Positions 1-13,650 of a stretch of DNA of 64,000 nt are shown here, piece after piece (within the stretch, counting starts at the first letter, position 1; every line of letters begins with the position of its first letter). This DNA is from Capitulum mitella (taxonomy: Eukaryota > Arthropoda > Thecostraca > Pollicipedomorpha > Pollicipedidae): contig CP099841.1 in the NCBI GenBank assembly GCA_030062745.1, positions 12,590,970-12,654,969 on the forward strand. The letters run 5' to 3'. Under the pieces are notes generated by a model. The model was not told the origin of the DNA and searched no databases. It saw nothing but the letters and a program-made list of their open reading frames with translations. The position numbers and the translations under genes were made by a program.

Positions 1-3000
1 CCCTGGCAAGGTACGTCCGAGCCGCCTCGGCGCTCGTTATTTCTCCCGCAGGTCACTCGGCAACTGACCTACAGAGAGTCTCCTGCTACGGCGCGATCGT
101 GTTGTTCATGTCGGCGCGTTAAACTTTCGCCGCCAAATTATCCCGTTGTCCTGAAATGGCACGATCAGGTGTAGGAATCGGAGTCCGTGCTCTGAGCACC
201 GCTCAGCGCGGACTCTGATCAGAGTCCGTGCTCCGAGCACCGTTTAGCGCGGACTCTGATCGGAGTCCGTGCTCCGAGCACTGCTTAGCGCGGACCCTGA
301 TCCCAAAGCACTATAGCAAACTAGTTGGACCAAAGTGATATTTTTTAATCGTCATTCCAGCTTCAGAGCCGATTTCTGGGAAAGATTTGGTCAAACTGCA
401 TAGAATTTAAATGTTCTACCTGTAGGAGCCAATGCTTCGAAGCTCCATGCTTCTGGGAATGCCCGTGTAAAGGTCCTGAGACCGGCGACCACGTCGTCCC
501 GTGCGTCACACTAGCGGCCGCACTGACACTAGACGGCAGGCCCGTCCAGTTGCCGGAGCCATAGGCGCACACGAGGGGGAGCAGATATTGCACCCGACAG
601 CCTCCCTCGGGCCGGAATCATTGAAACGCATGTCTCATCGCAAATTACTGAGGAAGTTACAAATAACTGTGCTATTTCCTCTAACATCATTAGAATTTCT
701 GATTTCACACGCTTGGGTGTGCCCTTCATGCGAAAGAAAACGTAGAAAGGGGACAGGCGTGCGTGTACCTAAAGGCTCTGGTCATGAATACTGCCGGATC
801 ATTTATGTCACCGCGTTTGAATAACGACATACCTGGGGGAAGTTCAGATCAAATACATCATATCGAGTGATGCTGGGGATCAAGGTAAAAGGCGTGGATC
901 TGTCCGAGGATTGGTAGTGCACGACTTCTTCGTTGTTTTTTTTACGCTTCCCGTTTTTACGGAAAACTGGATTTGTGGAATTTTTGTGGTGTTTTTTTCC
1001 AACCGCGAACATATACTTCCGAAAATCCAGGCTTTGTGCCTACTCATGACTTATAACTGGCGTTGCTGGTTAGAGGTAAATCATTGCATTATTGTGACGG
1101 ATTTACAGCATTACGGCTTCTGATCACACGTCCGACGAAGCCAGTGTTACCTTCCACATTATTTTGGTTGTCCACGACTCCACATCCTCAGCCACATTTT
1201 CGCAATCAATGCATATATCTTAACAGCATTTCTGTTGTCTGGCTCCATCTTTGGTGGTTTCTGTACCGTTGCGGTCTTTGCACGTTATAACGCACGGCCC
1301 TCCCTGTTCGGCACCACTGGCTGAAATGACCTGACGCGCAGTCAGTCCGTCTGCGGGAGTGGACGGAGTCAAACGCTGAATGGAAGATGTCATGCCTCCA
1401 TGGCCTCTATCCAGGGTGTTGACTCGCCATGATTTCTTAACATTGTGCGTCTGAGAACAACATTTTTATTTACTGTCTAATTTTAATCAAACCTTTTTCA
1501 GAAATCAGCGCTCAAGCTGAAATGGCGACATGCTAAGTTTCGTCAGTCATATTGTTGAACTTATCGGGAACAATTACGAAAAGCATAGTTTGACAGCTGT
1601 GGCTAAAGCCTCTGCCTTCTATCCTGGAACGGCATCCAATCGCGGTTCCTTTCCCAGCCAGACGTTACTTTTTGACCCCGGTCAGCTGACAACTTGACAA
1701 GATGGAAAATGCACTGTGAAGAGGACGGTAGTGTTTAAACACCGTAAAGTTATCTGGAATCTCTCGACTGGGTGGTGAGTTCGGGGTCCAAGCAGTCAAC
1801 TCTGCTTAGTATTGACTCTGCCCCCATAAAACCAACCCACCAAGGCATTGGGGATAGATATGTGGAACAAAATCCATGCGAGTATGTAACAAACGTCCAG
1901 TAGCATTCACCTGGAGTAGTATTTGCGATTCAATGGAACTAATTAGTTTTTATTGTCATAAGTGCTACCTGTGACGAAAGGAACCGGAAAAATTAAAATT
2001 TGGTCAATATTTTAGGACCTAAAAATACAAAATTCCAGTTTTCCCCAACAACTCCAGTTCTCCGTCAAAACGTAGGGCGTAAAAAGACAACAGGAATCGT
2101 TCACTACCAAAAAATAACAGCAAAAAATATATATAAGAATACCATTAACTAACATTTCCCACCAATGCAAAGCAGCTGACACCCAAACCGTGGCGCTACT
2201 TTATTCTATTTTTCCTTGAACTGACAGATCACTAGCCTACTAATATTTCGTTTTAATTTCTTTGCCAATAATATCAAACTCATTGAGATCAGGTCAAATG
2301 AGGGAACCTTTGTATTTCCTCTTCATCTTAGAAGGTGGTTTGGCAGCGATCCAGATTTGCTATGCGGATCACCAGTAACTTGGTGCTGCCATGTTGTTGC
2401 TGCATGTTGTCATGGTGGCGCAAATATTACTAACATCTAAAGTCACTTGGAACTCAGGTGGCTGAAATCACAGATAAGTTCGCCGTTTAGGCGGCAATGA
2501 TCTACCAGCTGGTCCCTGGCCCCCACTTTTCAGACGTTCCTACGCCTATGGTGGACACTTAATCCATGGAGTTTCAATTTAAATCCACAAATCTTTGGGT
2601 GCCTATTTAACACTGCGGGGGTGCTGAAACACCTATAAAATAATAATGATAATCAAAAAATAGAAAACTACACCCATGGCTGAGACTAAGAGCACAGGTC
2701 AGATTTACATCTCCCATTGGTTACGCAGAAACGGGTGAGGGGGAGGGCATCGTGACTAGCGAAAGGCCAACTGTATGAACCCGTGACGCCACATTTATTT
2801 TGTCGTTGGAATTCGTTTCTTTGCAATTTGCGATCCGACAAGCATCGGCTCGTGGCCATTCTGCTTTGTTAAATCACATTAACGCCCAGATATGAAAAAC
2901 GGAATATACATGATTTACACATGACTTACATACATATCTATGTTATGCATGCATGCATACATGCAGAGGTACAAGCATGATATGTGACTTGTCTTATACT

Positions 3001-3689
3001 GTCTCTTTATATTGTCTACAAAGTTCGATACAGTCCAAATCTAACATTTCCGTGAAAAATTCGAAACGTCAAATGCAGCCAACAGCTGCCACATTGTCAC
3101 TGCGTCCTGGCAGCGTCTCCGGCTCCACAGCACCTTGCAGAAGCTACGAACAAAACTTTTTTGCTCGCCCTATCTATAGGACAATGGCCATTAATGGGTT
3201 ACCATAAGCTGAGCTTATCTTAAACGAAATGCTTCGCATTGGTCGACTTTTCATTGAAGGTTTGCTGGCCTGAAAATATCGCTGATTTCGTATGATACAC
3301 TCATTTTTTCTGCCAAAATTTTGTAGTCGTCCGACGATATGATGCACAGCAGGCAAATGAGCATGCGTGAGTTTACGTCTTGTTCTGCATATGCCTGCAC
3401 CCGTTCATGGCGTCACACGACTGTAAATAGGGCAGCGCTGAGTAGGACTTGGAAAAATCCGCGGGAAATCGCGCTAAGCCCCTGTGAATGTAAACTTTTT
3501 AAGACATAATGTACATTGCGGATTCGCTACCATGACATTGTGGCAACAAGTTGGCTCTTCTACAGCTACAACTTGGCTATCTCAACTCACAACACAAATT
3601 AAAGATGAACATTCCTTCCAACTGATATCTGAAAATCAGTGTTGCTGGATACCGACCCATGTCACGAACAGTCTTCTTTCATTCGCTCC
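1..3689. other. intergenic DNA, no gene supported
   Basis: Apart from the tandem array at 177-299, I see no coding signal here. Open frames are short, overlap on both strands and match no family I recognise. The stretch is CpG-normal, with AT-rich parts around 2,000-2,700. The first bases (ccctggcaag/gtacgt) look like a splice donor, but nothing upstream is available to test it. Confidence 0.5.
177..299. repeat. three tandem copies of a 41-bp palindromic unit
   Basis: Units start at 177, 218 and 259 and differ at only a few positions. Each unit is itself a nested imperfect inverted repeat: GAGTCCG pairs with CGGACTC on the outside and CTGAGC with GCTCAG inside, so every copy could fold into a hairpin. 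No coding role is apparent. Confidence 0.9.
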
Positions 3690-4190
3690 TCGTCCCCGAC
3701 CTCGCGCGGCACCCTGCACCTTGCTCTCTGGCGCAGGACCAGAGCGACTGAGCTCGCACTCAGCGGCCCTAGTCGAGTGCAGTCGTGTCAGCGGCCCGCG
3801 TGGCTCAGTCTCGCCACGTCACCGTCCGCAGGACAGGCCTGTCCTGCGGCGACGGCAGCGACGTCCACCGAGGACAAAAACGCCCGCGCCGCCGGCCTCC
3901 GATCGATGACGCCGGAGATCGAAGGAGACGGACGCGGCCAGGCCGCGCCACGCAAGCCGGCCTCTCAGCGCCGCTCAGTTGGCGCCTTCATTCACGCCGC
4001 CGCCAACCGTGAAATACGCGCCAGAACTGTCGCAGCGGCGCCGGCGAAAAACCGCGCGCAAAAACCGCGATGAAAGGCGCCCGGGTCGCGCTCTCGCGGC
4101 GGCAGCCATGGCGGCCGTCGCTGGAGTGACGGCGCGTCGGGCGACAGGGCCAGCTGGGAGCGCCTGGGACGACGACGCCACGATCAAACC
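3690..4190. promoter_or_regulatory. CpG-rich, promoter-like block
   Basis: This half-kilobase is much richer in G+C and CG dinucleotides than its AT-richer flanks. It contains a perfect 24-bp palindrome at 3,826-3,849. Overlapping open frames on both strands (for example 3,639-4,073 + and 3,988-4,230 -) are what stop-poor GC-rich DNA gives by chance, and they show no recognisable domain. A promoter or 5' exon of an unseen gene is possible; this is inference from composition only. Confidence 0.35.
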
Positions 4191-7100
4191 AGCTCCTGGT
4201 ATACTGGCATCCATTCTGCCAGATATTCATCCAAACTGCTTCTACGGAGCTCGTCGTTCTTTGCTGGCCATGCGAAGTTCTTAGACTTGCGGCCGCGGCA
4301 TTAGCGCATGTTCTACGTTTAGTGGTTAATTGTACCGTTTCTGCTGTTTTCTAGAGCAAAATTACAAAACTGAAACATTATCCATCGCCAGTTCCGACAC
4401 CTGGCCAGTGTGCTCATTCCCATGCTGGCACGGCTTGCAAAGGACTAGAAACACGGACGTCCGCAAACGATGGTAAATTTTACACAGAACATGGAAACAT
4501 GGCTTCAGTATCAAATCATGATAATGTTGAGTTCCCATGCTTCTGATTCGGATGATTATTTCCTGAATATTTTCCAGTGGATTTGTGCGAAGGCCAGACA
4601 ACCGCGAACAAAACAGTACCGTCGACCTGAGAAGACATCGGGATTTCTTCGCTGTTTTTGGTATTGTCTCTATTGTCACTGTCAACATGTGCAGGAGCGC
4701 AGGAGAATTTAAAAAAGTGGAGGCGGAGCCCAATATGTTTTTTCCACAGACCTTTAGTTAAAGTTCCCACATAAGTGAGGCCGTAGCTCCCTGCCCCCCC
4801 CCCCCCGTTACTAAGCCTTGTACATGTGCACACATCCTGTGGGGGAGTGGAGGTAGCTACCCCGTAAGCCCTTGTGTTGTGGGGACATTGCCCCCCCCCC
4901 CTCCCACAACTTTAACAAAGCTCTGCAAATGATGCTTCATGTAAAAACAAACGTCATAAGACAATCCAGAGAACTAGAAAAAAGTGGAATAATTACGACA
5001 GGTTTTGCTGACCCGGGTGACGTTTGTCCCCTCAGCCTTTCAGACCAACCGACAATCAACAGTCGACATCCCTTACTGTAAATGTACCTACATCCGTGTT
5101 CGCCACTTATTCCAGCAAGATTTGATAACTCAAACTAGACGCCGACAGAGACAGAGACGTAAGCCGGTCGGGCCCGACTCCAGCCGAGCTGCTGGTGCCG
5201 CGGCCAGCTTACGGCGGCGTTACCGACCAGTGTGAGACTCGGCATCTTTCGGCTACGTTGACTGCGATGAAACCCGAGCGTCAAATCTCTGTTCCCCGCT
5301 TCCATATTCGACAACACGAAATAAGGATTCGGAAGAGCTCTTAAATGATCTGCAACAAAGCAAAGAAATGAAGAATGTCGAGTGATGAAAATCACCCTTG
5401 GTTTAAATGCCCTATGCAATGAAAATCGGCGATTTGCCCAATTTCAAGCGATTTCAGATGCATGCCTTTGGACACGGGTGGATCCAAGGTTACTGAGGAA
5501 TGGATCCAGCGTACCATCTGGGGAGTGGCAAGGCCACTGAGTGGCGTTGCAGGCAAGTCATGGGACGGGCGCCATGTTTTCGCAAAACGGAAGTCTGGAC
5601 ATGGTTTACGTGCTGCTACAGGATGAGTGTTGCATGTGTATATTATCTGCCTAAACATCTTCCGGCCTTTTTGTGTAGGCAAGTAGGATCCATCACCAAT
5701 CATCGCTGCCTATGAATACTAGTTAAGTCATGGATGACATGAAGCAGACTTCGTTCGTGAGCAAACTGACAATGGTCCTATGATCTATGACTGGTCATTC
5801 AACTCAGTGAACTCATAACGGATGTGTGTTTTAAAATATGAACTATTGATTTTTAACCGCGAATGTATTTCATACCTAGTCAGTGCGTTCCTGACAGGCA
5901 TGTCGCCTAATTCGAAACTGCTGCACAAAATCTGATGGCTCCTAAGGCATGGGCTTGTAATATGAAAGTAAGAAAGCTACAAGAGGCCTTCCGTGTCTCA
6001 GAAGTGTTCTCATGCGATATGTTTAACCCTGTTCCCGTGCCCATAGCGCTAGGGCCTATTCCAATACGGGGAGGGGGGGGGGCTTATTCGGTCCCCTGAT
6101 ATTTCAAGAACTACTCGTCAGACTTCATCGCAACAAAAGACAATCGATTCACCATGACATAAGCTACACTTTTACAGAAAGAAGTTTTGAAAGTCCTGAA
6201 AGGGATGGATTCAGCGAGGCAAAAAAACGGGTGTATTTTGGCTTGTTATCACTTCACTGTTTATTGACCGATTTTGGTGCAATTATAGTGAATCGAGAGC
6301 TAATCGACGGGACTTTCCCCACTGGCCCATACGTTTGGAATTTTGAGAGCATTCAGCGGCGTTCGCGGGCTTGGAAAATGAGAGGGAATATTTCTTGGAA
6401 AATGAATCAAAATGTTCTAAAAGTATCGCTTTAGCTTCTACTAGTCCTGTTATACTTCAGAAGTACAAATCGCATTCCATTTTTTTGTGAAATGTTGCCA
6501 TAGGCGGGGCCAGGGACATGAAAAGAGGGAGCTGTCATGGTTGCATGCTTATAAGGTCAACTTATAACCCTTGAACTTAAATTACATTAAATGACCTCAG
6601 AGTCACAAGGAATGATACTGAGCTCATGCTATCGTGCTTGAAAGCGTGCCCAGTCATTTAATTGACTAGGTTTCTTAAAGTCTTGTTCATGGCTGCCATG
6701 ATATAGGGTGTTTTAGGTCACATTAGATCATGTGCCAACATTTTAGGACATGGATTCATAACTCGACCTGACATTAACGTGAAATTTGGAACACAAGTAA
6801 AGGGTGCTTTTGAATCATATGTGTTCCGGATTTCGCATTTGTAAGACTAGCTTCAAAAATATTTACATAAGACCAAATTTTCCCTTTACCTATACTTTGA
6901 CCAGCCCTTGTGAAGAGTCCTCAGATCAACAAAGTATTCTTGTGTGTTTACGTAGTTATTCACCTATGCAGCCATGTGAAATTTTAAGTTCTATCTCAAT
7001 AATCTATTTCTGGCAGCCACTTTTCTTTTATCTTCACCAGTGCTAAAAATGGCCTAGGATGCCCCCCAAGAACTTGGCCTGGTTTCGCCCCCGAGAAAGA

Positions 7101-10100
7101 TAGAATCGTGAAAATTTGACATAACGCGTAAAAATAATAGGTGGAAAGAATGAAGGAGTCTCGTGAATCTGTTTTAAAACACATGGACATGGTGAACAAA
7201 AACCGGAGGAGGTTCTAAAGCCCCCCAAGCGGGAATAGAGTTTAAGGTCTTTGGGATCAACGAAATTCACACATAAGATTGTTTACTGTCTTTTAAATGA
7301 TATTATGGTTTTAACATACCTAAGCACTGAGTAAGGCTGAGGCATTGCCTTACGCGCCACTACCAAGATTGTTTGCCAATGCAGCGTAACTATTTAACTG
7401 TCTGCGAATTTCATTTAAAGCAAAGGAGCATTTAGGCTCAGATTTTCATCGGTTGTATGACTGCGTTCGCTCATTAACTCCACTTGAACTGCGGGTTTAA
7501 ACATAGCCTTAGGAATGAATAGGTCTGAGACACTACCCTGCGTCCAGGATTGTCAAAAAAACTTCGAGCGTTATCAGTGGATTACATTCAAGCAAGCAAG
7601 CGACATTCAGAACTCTGTTTTTCATCAATTCTATGACAGTGTTCGCCAAGGTTTTTTTACATACCGAGTTGTGGGTATTTCGCCTACTGACCCTCAGCCT
7701 GTGTCCATCAGTCCTCGTACCTGTGCCCACCAGTCAAAAGTGCCCCTTTTGTTTCCAAATACCGATGGGAAAGCAGAACTGTGTCTCTTGTATGAAGCTG
7801 TGTACTGATGGGAAAAAACTGCCAATATCATTTACGGTGGGACTTGATTACGTTGTGTGGCGCGGCGCCTTACCCATGGAAAGAGTTTCCTATTCATTTG
7901 AAGGGCCGAAGCCCTCCAACTTTCCTGCGGAAATCCCCCTAACTTGTAGCCCAGCCTTCCCAACTAAGAATGGGTCAAATGACGGAAGGGTTCTGCTTCA
8001 GGACAGAAGACCGCAACCTGCGAGGCGCGACCTCCCGACCTGAGGCGCCGGCGACGTGGCGTGCGCGCTCTTACCACCTTAATATGGTACGTGTTACGTC
8101 GTGGCAAATCGAAATAAGCGAAGGAAATTCAGGTTTATCGGTTAATGAAGAGGAAGTTTAAAAATGGAAAATCGGAATTAGATTTATTTCACGACCCTAC
8201 AAGCATTAAAACTTTGCCTTCTTCTAACTAGACTGAGTTCTAAGTTCTAGTTCTAAGACTAGGTTCCAGTTCCAAGACCCCACCAAAACATGTCTTGTTT
8301 CGTTTGGTCCGTAATGCACCTTTTCGAAAACAAATGCTTTTAATCCAGCCCTAACTATATTCGGAGGGGCCACGGATTCCTTAACCTCACTGGATCCGCT
8401 TCTGCCTTTGCACAAAGCACATAGAAATCTCGAACAACTCATTCCTAGATAATGGGTAGAAAATACCTACCTATATACAATTTCAACAAACTGTGTTTGT
8501 TTGTCTTCCTGTCTGACTGTTCGTCTGTCTTTCTGTCCGTCTATAAATATGTGCTCCGGCCCAGGGTTTAAACGGGATAGAGGATAGGCGCGTGCCGCGC
8601 ACCGTTCAAAAGGTCTCGCGCGCTGCCCGTGAATCCGCTAACTTTCGCCTCGTTGCGACCCAATGCTGGCGCGTGACGTTTGGTTCACTTAGTTTTAGGG
8701 TTCGGGTTAGGGTTTGGTTCACGTTTGATTTTAACCCGCAAGTATAAAACGTAAAACGAGATTCGCCAGCAGCATCAAGCACTGTCTTAGATCCGGCAAG
8801 TTTTCTCGGAAGATAGGCTCTAAGTGCGTCAACTTGAAACGATAACTGAACGGACAATCCCATGAAGCACAGCACATTCCAGTGCGCTAATCACGCGCAG
8901 GTGGTGGCAATGTAAAAAAGAAAGTTCGTTCCGGTGCGTTTTCGAGGGCTGGGTGTGGTGTCGGCGATCCAAAGATCGCAACGACTTGGAAAAAGCACCA
9001 CGTCGTAGCTATGAACCGTTTTTTCTTTGTACCGACAGCCAAACGACTCTGGTCCACGGTTTGGGCGCAACGCCACCCGGAAGGGGATTGTGCGCTTATT
9101 CTCGAACCTTTTATTGATTGTATTTTGGTATCACGAGGCCGTTAACTTTTCGCAACGAAAATTGCGCCGACATGTATCTTCCGTATCAAACAAAACGTTA
9201 TCGTATTTTACCACGGTTCGGTTAAAATTTATATTTTCGTAAAGTCCTGCACGTCAGCGGATTCTGAAAACAGGAATCATTTGGCTGCAGTCTCTGGCTA
9301 AACTCACAGCCGAAAAGCTAACTGGAGCAATTTCGGCCAGGCTACTGGGATCCACTTTGTAAAAATAACCAGCAGGACCAACAGCCAGCACGTGCCATGT
9401 CCATGGGCTGAACAGGGGTGCAGTCAAAATTTTCTTAAGGGCGGGGGAGGGGGCTGAGCTCAGTGGGAACCGAAATCATACGTAAATCGCCTGCTGGGAA
9501 GACGATTAGCAATGGGTTTCACTAAGAAGACTCCTGCTGATCACCGGCACGTATTCTCATACATGGAGTACGGCAAGGCACCTCGCTCGCTGCGTCCGTG
9601 CTGTCAAACAAGAAAAAATGCGAGCCTGGGGAGGGACCCTCCCCCTGGCTGCCTCGGTGGGGTTGAATACCAAAATACGCTTTTGTAACTTTTTTTTACT
9701 TTCAGCATCAGAAACAGAGCCGGGCTTGGCCTATCGCCAAAAAGGAAAATATAAAGGCATTGGCACGTGTTATAAATTGTGCACTGCACGTGGTATCCGC
9801 TACGCGTAGGAGTGTGCAACGGAATTCGCTGCTTTTATTTCTCAGAATTTGCGATCAGATCCAGAACTCCGAGTGTCTCGCACTTATCTGAGAACTACGG
9901 AATGCAGAGGGGCGCAGAAGCCCCACTTAATGAAGCAAGCGACGAGCGCTAGTGCGAACTGTGCGCCATGTGTGCCCTCTGTAAGTAAACCACTCACAGC
10001 AGCGCCATCTAGTAAAGCGTGTACGAGACACGTTACTGCTCTTCGGACAAGCGGGGCATCATTTTCTTTACGCATAGGTCCCAAACCCTGTCACCCTTGT

Positions 10101-10950
10101 TATGATCGATCCCACATCCCCATTCATCCTATTTTCCCGTGAACATTAGGGCGCCATTCAAAAGTGTTTAAAAACGTGCTTCCGAAATGGTTTGCAAAGT
10201 GCAAACCGGCCAACGGGAGTCTATATCCAACATCACCTCGCCTAAAGTTAGCTGAAATGTCCCAATACCAAACGAAGAAATCGCACAAATGTTACACAAA
10301 AACGGAATGGCCCTCATTTTTTTTGTCTGTAGGGCTTTCTCTCTTTGGTTGCCGATTTCTTCCTGGGCCGATATTTCAACGACAAATGTGTGTAGGTAAA
10401 CTGGGGAGAAACGAGTGTTCATGCGAAAGGCCGCCATTTAATAATGCTATATATTTGGGGTAATTATATATATATATATATATTTCAAGAACAGAACTAA
10501 TGGCATATCTGGCTACATCAGGAACCCTTTAAATGCACCAAATGTTTCTCTGCTACCATAAAAGAACCTTTAGAAAATGTTTCCCAGTGTCTGGCGGGCT
10601 AAAAAAACGTGTTCGCCCTTCTTTGACGCTTGGGGTCCATGGCTGCAATACCCCCGAGATGGGTTAGTGGAGCTTCAAGAGTTATTTCGAGAGGATTCCT
10701 TAGGTCAGCGAGGCACAAGACACCTACAACTGGTCTATTTTTCATTGGACATGTTTTGGTACCTTAATGACTTAGCTACCACGTGCCTTTTTGAGTGATA
10801 AGAAGTAGAAGGCCGATGTAACACCATTACCTTTGTTTCCATCCAAAGAGATGAGAACAATGAGTGTGGAAGACAAAAAAAATACTCACCTTTGCATATA
10901 GGTACTCGTTGCACTGGGCAACCTTAACCCGCGCACGACCGTCGATCCGT
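4191..10950. other. intergenic DNA, no gene supported
   Basis: No exon-like segment with convincing splice sites and a recognisable protein was found on either strand. The stretch holds homopolymer C runs (4,794-4,806 and 4,891-4,901), a G-rich run near 6,068-6,080, a short TA array (10,465-10,483) and otherwise unique-looking DNA with normal CpG content. Confidence 0.5.
10465..10483. repeat. TA dinucleotide microsatellite
   Basis: A run of about nine TA units read directly from the sequence. Confidence 0.9.
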
Positions 10951-10954
10951 TTTG

Positions 10955-11107
10955 AACATGGGCGACTGGGGGGGGGGGCAGTTGGCCCCCCCCCCTCTAA
11001 CTCACGAACGGTTGGTCGCATGATAAAAATAAGCATACCGTTGGAAAGCCTCAGACGAGCAGAGCTCGAGACTGATCTCATTGTTTAGTTTTAGATAATA
11101 TGTAAGC
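10955..11107 (+). repeat. dispersed repeat family A, copy 1
   Basis: It shares order and wording with 15,075-15,222: a C-run, then ctctaactc, a gaa-ggttggtcgca block, gagctcgaaactg-like text and gataatatgtaagc followed by tttacgc. This copy begins with a G-run (10,968-10,978) facing a C-run (10,986-10,995), a potential hairpin. It has no open frame of note and is probably a short non-autonomous element. Confidence 0.75.
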
Positions 11108-12799
11108 AATTTACGCCCCATATAGGGGAGAGTGGGGTAAGGTGCCCACTTGGGTAAAGCGCCCACCACCATCTAGCGGCGAAACTAAACGACGTAACCC
11201 CATTTTAGAATTCTTGGTAAGCAGAAGCCTTTCGGAAGCCTTTGAAGTTTTGGATGCACTACAAAAAAGGGTCGTACATTTTAGCGCTGTGACCAACAGT
11301 TTTCGCGGTACAAGCAAAAGCCTGGCGAGTGGCATCGACCTCATTTAACTTTGAAGCTCACGCTTTGCAAACATCAAACTTCTACACAAGATAGTTCATA
11401 TAGGGCTTCATCATCTCTGCAAACCTCGTTAGTTTTTGACATCTTAAAGGGACCAAACTAACCCCCCCCCCATCCAAGCCCGTCATATTTGAACGACCAC
11501 CCGCACGAGGGTCAATTTTGCCAGTTTTATTTACAGTGTCAGCCCAAAGTCGGTTTCTGATGGCGGCGCTGCTTCTTGTGTCCAAACGACGACGATCCTG
11601 CGCTTTGTTTTGATTATGTGACAGGGCGCATGGCCTCTAGGGCTCAGGAGCCTCGTGCTTTATGTCTAGTCCTACGTCCAAGCCTCGTTGAGCGGCAGTC
11701 AATCGTCCGAGTCGCATGTCGCCGATTCATTTGTTTGTGATTTAGCACGTACAGCCTCTTGGGCCCGAAAGTCCGGGGTTTGTCAACCTTTATGTCTCCT
11801 CAGGCGCCGGTCAGATGTCTGGTGTCGGAATTATTTGTTCGTGAGTTGGGACGCACAGCCGCTTGGGTTCATGCGTCCCGTATCTTGCGTCGAGTCGTGT
11901 GCAACGTGAGGCTTCATTCAGTCGTCTCTGTCGGATCTGGGTTTTGCTGCTGTGCTGAATTGCACCTATTTGCGTCGTCGGCTGTCAAATCCAGTTATTA
12001 TTACCGATGTGCTTCCAAAGCTTTCATTTACTGAAAGAACTTTGGTGCAACAATGTCCATCTCGTTCAGAGACCTTCCAAATATTAGTGTTGCGCATAAA
12101 TGCTAAAGAGCATGCTGGGATATCAGCGTAATAGTTTTTTTTCTCCAGAATTTAGGATCAAGAGTTCGCCTGGGAGACCAAAACATGGGTTGGTCCTTCC
12201 CTGAACCGGTTTGGGAGAGGCCATGACCCCTATGGCCCTCATTGCATCCGCCCTTGGTGATGACATGGTGCATGTTGGTATGACGAAAATCGTAAGTCTT
12301 GTTGGAGGTACCTGCGTTTCATTTTCAAGGTGCAAGAAAACCTTGGGATGGCTCAAATGACTATTGGATGGGCTCAAATAAACACTGGAGGGTCTCAGAC
12401 CGCTTCATAGTATACAAAACAACACCCCTCGCCCTATGGTAATGTATGGAAAGAAATAGTCAAAAACGTAGCAAAACACGGCCCGGCGTTGATGTCCACT
12501 TAGCGCGTGCGCAGAATTATCTAAGCTGTCGGAACCGGCTGTCGCTAAAAAGCTGAAGGTGCCCATTCCAGCATTGAATGATACGTCCTCCATGAAATAA
12601 CCCAAAACGGTTCCTGCCATGCTAACTTTGCAAATGCCATAAGCCGCGGTTCATTCTCCAAATGAAAGGTTTGTGATAAGATCAGCAGAGATACGCCTTG
12701 CTGTCTAAATTTTACGGCGCCACCTGAAAGCCGTGATCGGTAGGGTGAGGCGTAGCCAACGAAAGGGCGGCGGGGGCGGTCGGCCTCTCCTAGAGATCA
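11108..12799. other. intergenic DNA, no gene supported
   Basis: No supported gene. Just past repeat copy A1 is a G-rich run with gtggggtaaggtgcccac wording (11,130-11,170), then a C-run at 11,462-11,471. Open frames such as 11,759-12,034 (+) show no family features. Confidence 0.45.
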
Positions 12800-13650
12800 A
12801 CCGGTCAGGTGCCACGGATGGCCAGAGGTCCTGAAACATCCATGGCCAATGAAATGGTCATGGGCCCTGGGATGATCAAGGACGCTAGGATTTTCACGGG
12901 TCTTGGGCAGATTTCGAAATTTACTTTTGTCCTTGGTGTCGGGGTACAGTTTTTATTTTGGAGTACAGCATTGTGAAAAGAGTAATACTGGTTTAAGCCG
13001 GCGTTCTTGGTGTAAGTCAGTCAGATATGATGTCATGGCTACTAAAAGCAGGTATGACATCACACCTGCTTCTTACTGAATGGAGACAGAGCTATCAGCT
13101 TGCAGAGTTAGAAATTCGTAAACATGGTCATAATGTAGCTTTTTGATGGGGCACAAGATCAAACTTTTGGGGCATCACATGTTTTGGAGCGCATATCTTC
13201 TGGTGGTATTTCAACACCTTTTCCAGTCCTGGTCTTGGGACTGTCCAGGGATCTGAGACGGTCAGGATCCCGAGACATTAACATGAAGCAGTCAAAGACC
13301 CTAGTGCGGTCAGGAGTCGAGGGCTTTCGGGACCCTGAGACGTCCATGAACTCTGCGAACGGTCAGTGGCCCCGGTCCTGAGACAGCAAAGGGCCTGGGA
13401 CAGGCAAGGGCCCGGGGATGGTCAGGGCCACGGGATAGTCATGAGTCCCAGGACATTCAGCGGCCCTGGAAGGTCATGGATGGATGGTCTAGGATGGTCG
13501 TGGCCCCTGGGACAGGCATGGGTCCTGTGACGGTAAAGGCCCGGATGGCCAGGGTCCTGGAACAGTCAGGAGCCTGGGGTTGGTCACGGGTCTCGGTGGA
13601 ACCATGGGTCCTGAGGAAGTCTGGGGCCCTGGAGACGCACCTCAGAGAGT
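12800..13650 (+). repeat. degenerate minisatellite (ggtcatgg-cctgggac type)
   Basis: Variants of a short phrase, roughly 'ggtcatgggtcctgggaca', recur every 25-35 bases across most of the interval, for example around 12,850, 13,250, 13,390, 13,500 and 13,560. The array is interrupted at about 13,011-13,205 by a dispersed repeat. Open frames at 13,184-13,381 and 13,476-13,703 are products of the repeat and are not genes. Confidence 0.7.
13011..13205 (+). repeat. dispersed repeat family B, copy 1
   Basis: The reverse complement of 25,555-25,732 matches this interval through gtaagtcagt, gaatggagacag, cttgcagagttagaaatt, cataatgt, ctttttgatgg, aaacttttggggca/t and tttggagcgcatat. Two copies in opposite orientation 12 kb apart indicate a transposed element; no coding capacity is visible. 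Confidence 0.8.

Noticed and set aside
1..20. Splice donor (ccctggcaag/gtacgt) of an upstream exon
   Set aside because: Only ten bases of possible exon are inside the window, so it cannot be tested.
8695..8720. Telomere-like agggttcgggttaggg text
   Set aside because: Only two to three imperfect units in unique DNA; too short and irregular for an interstitial telomeric array.
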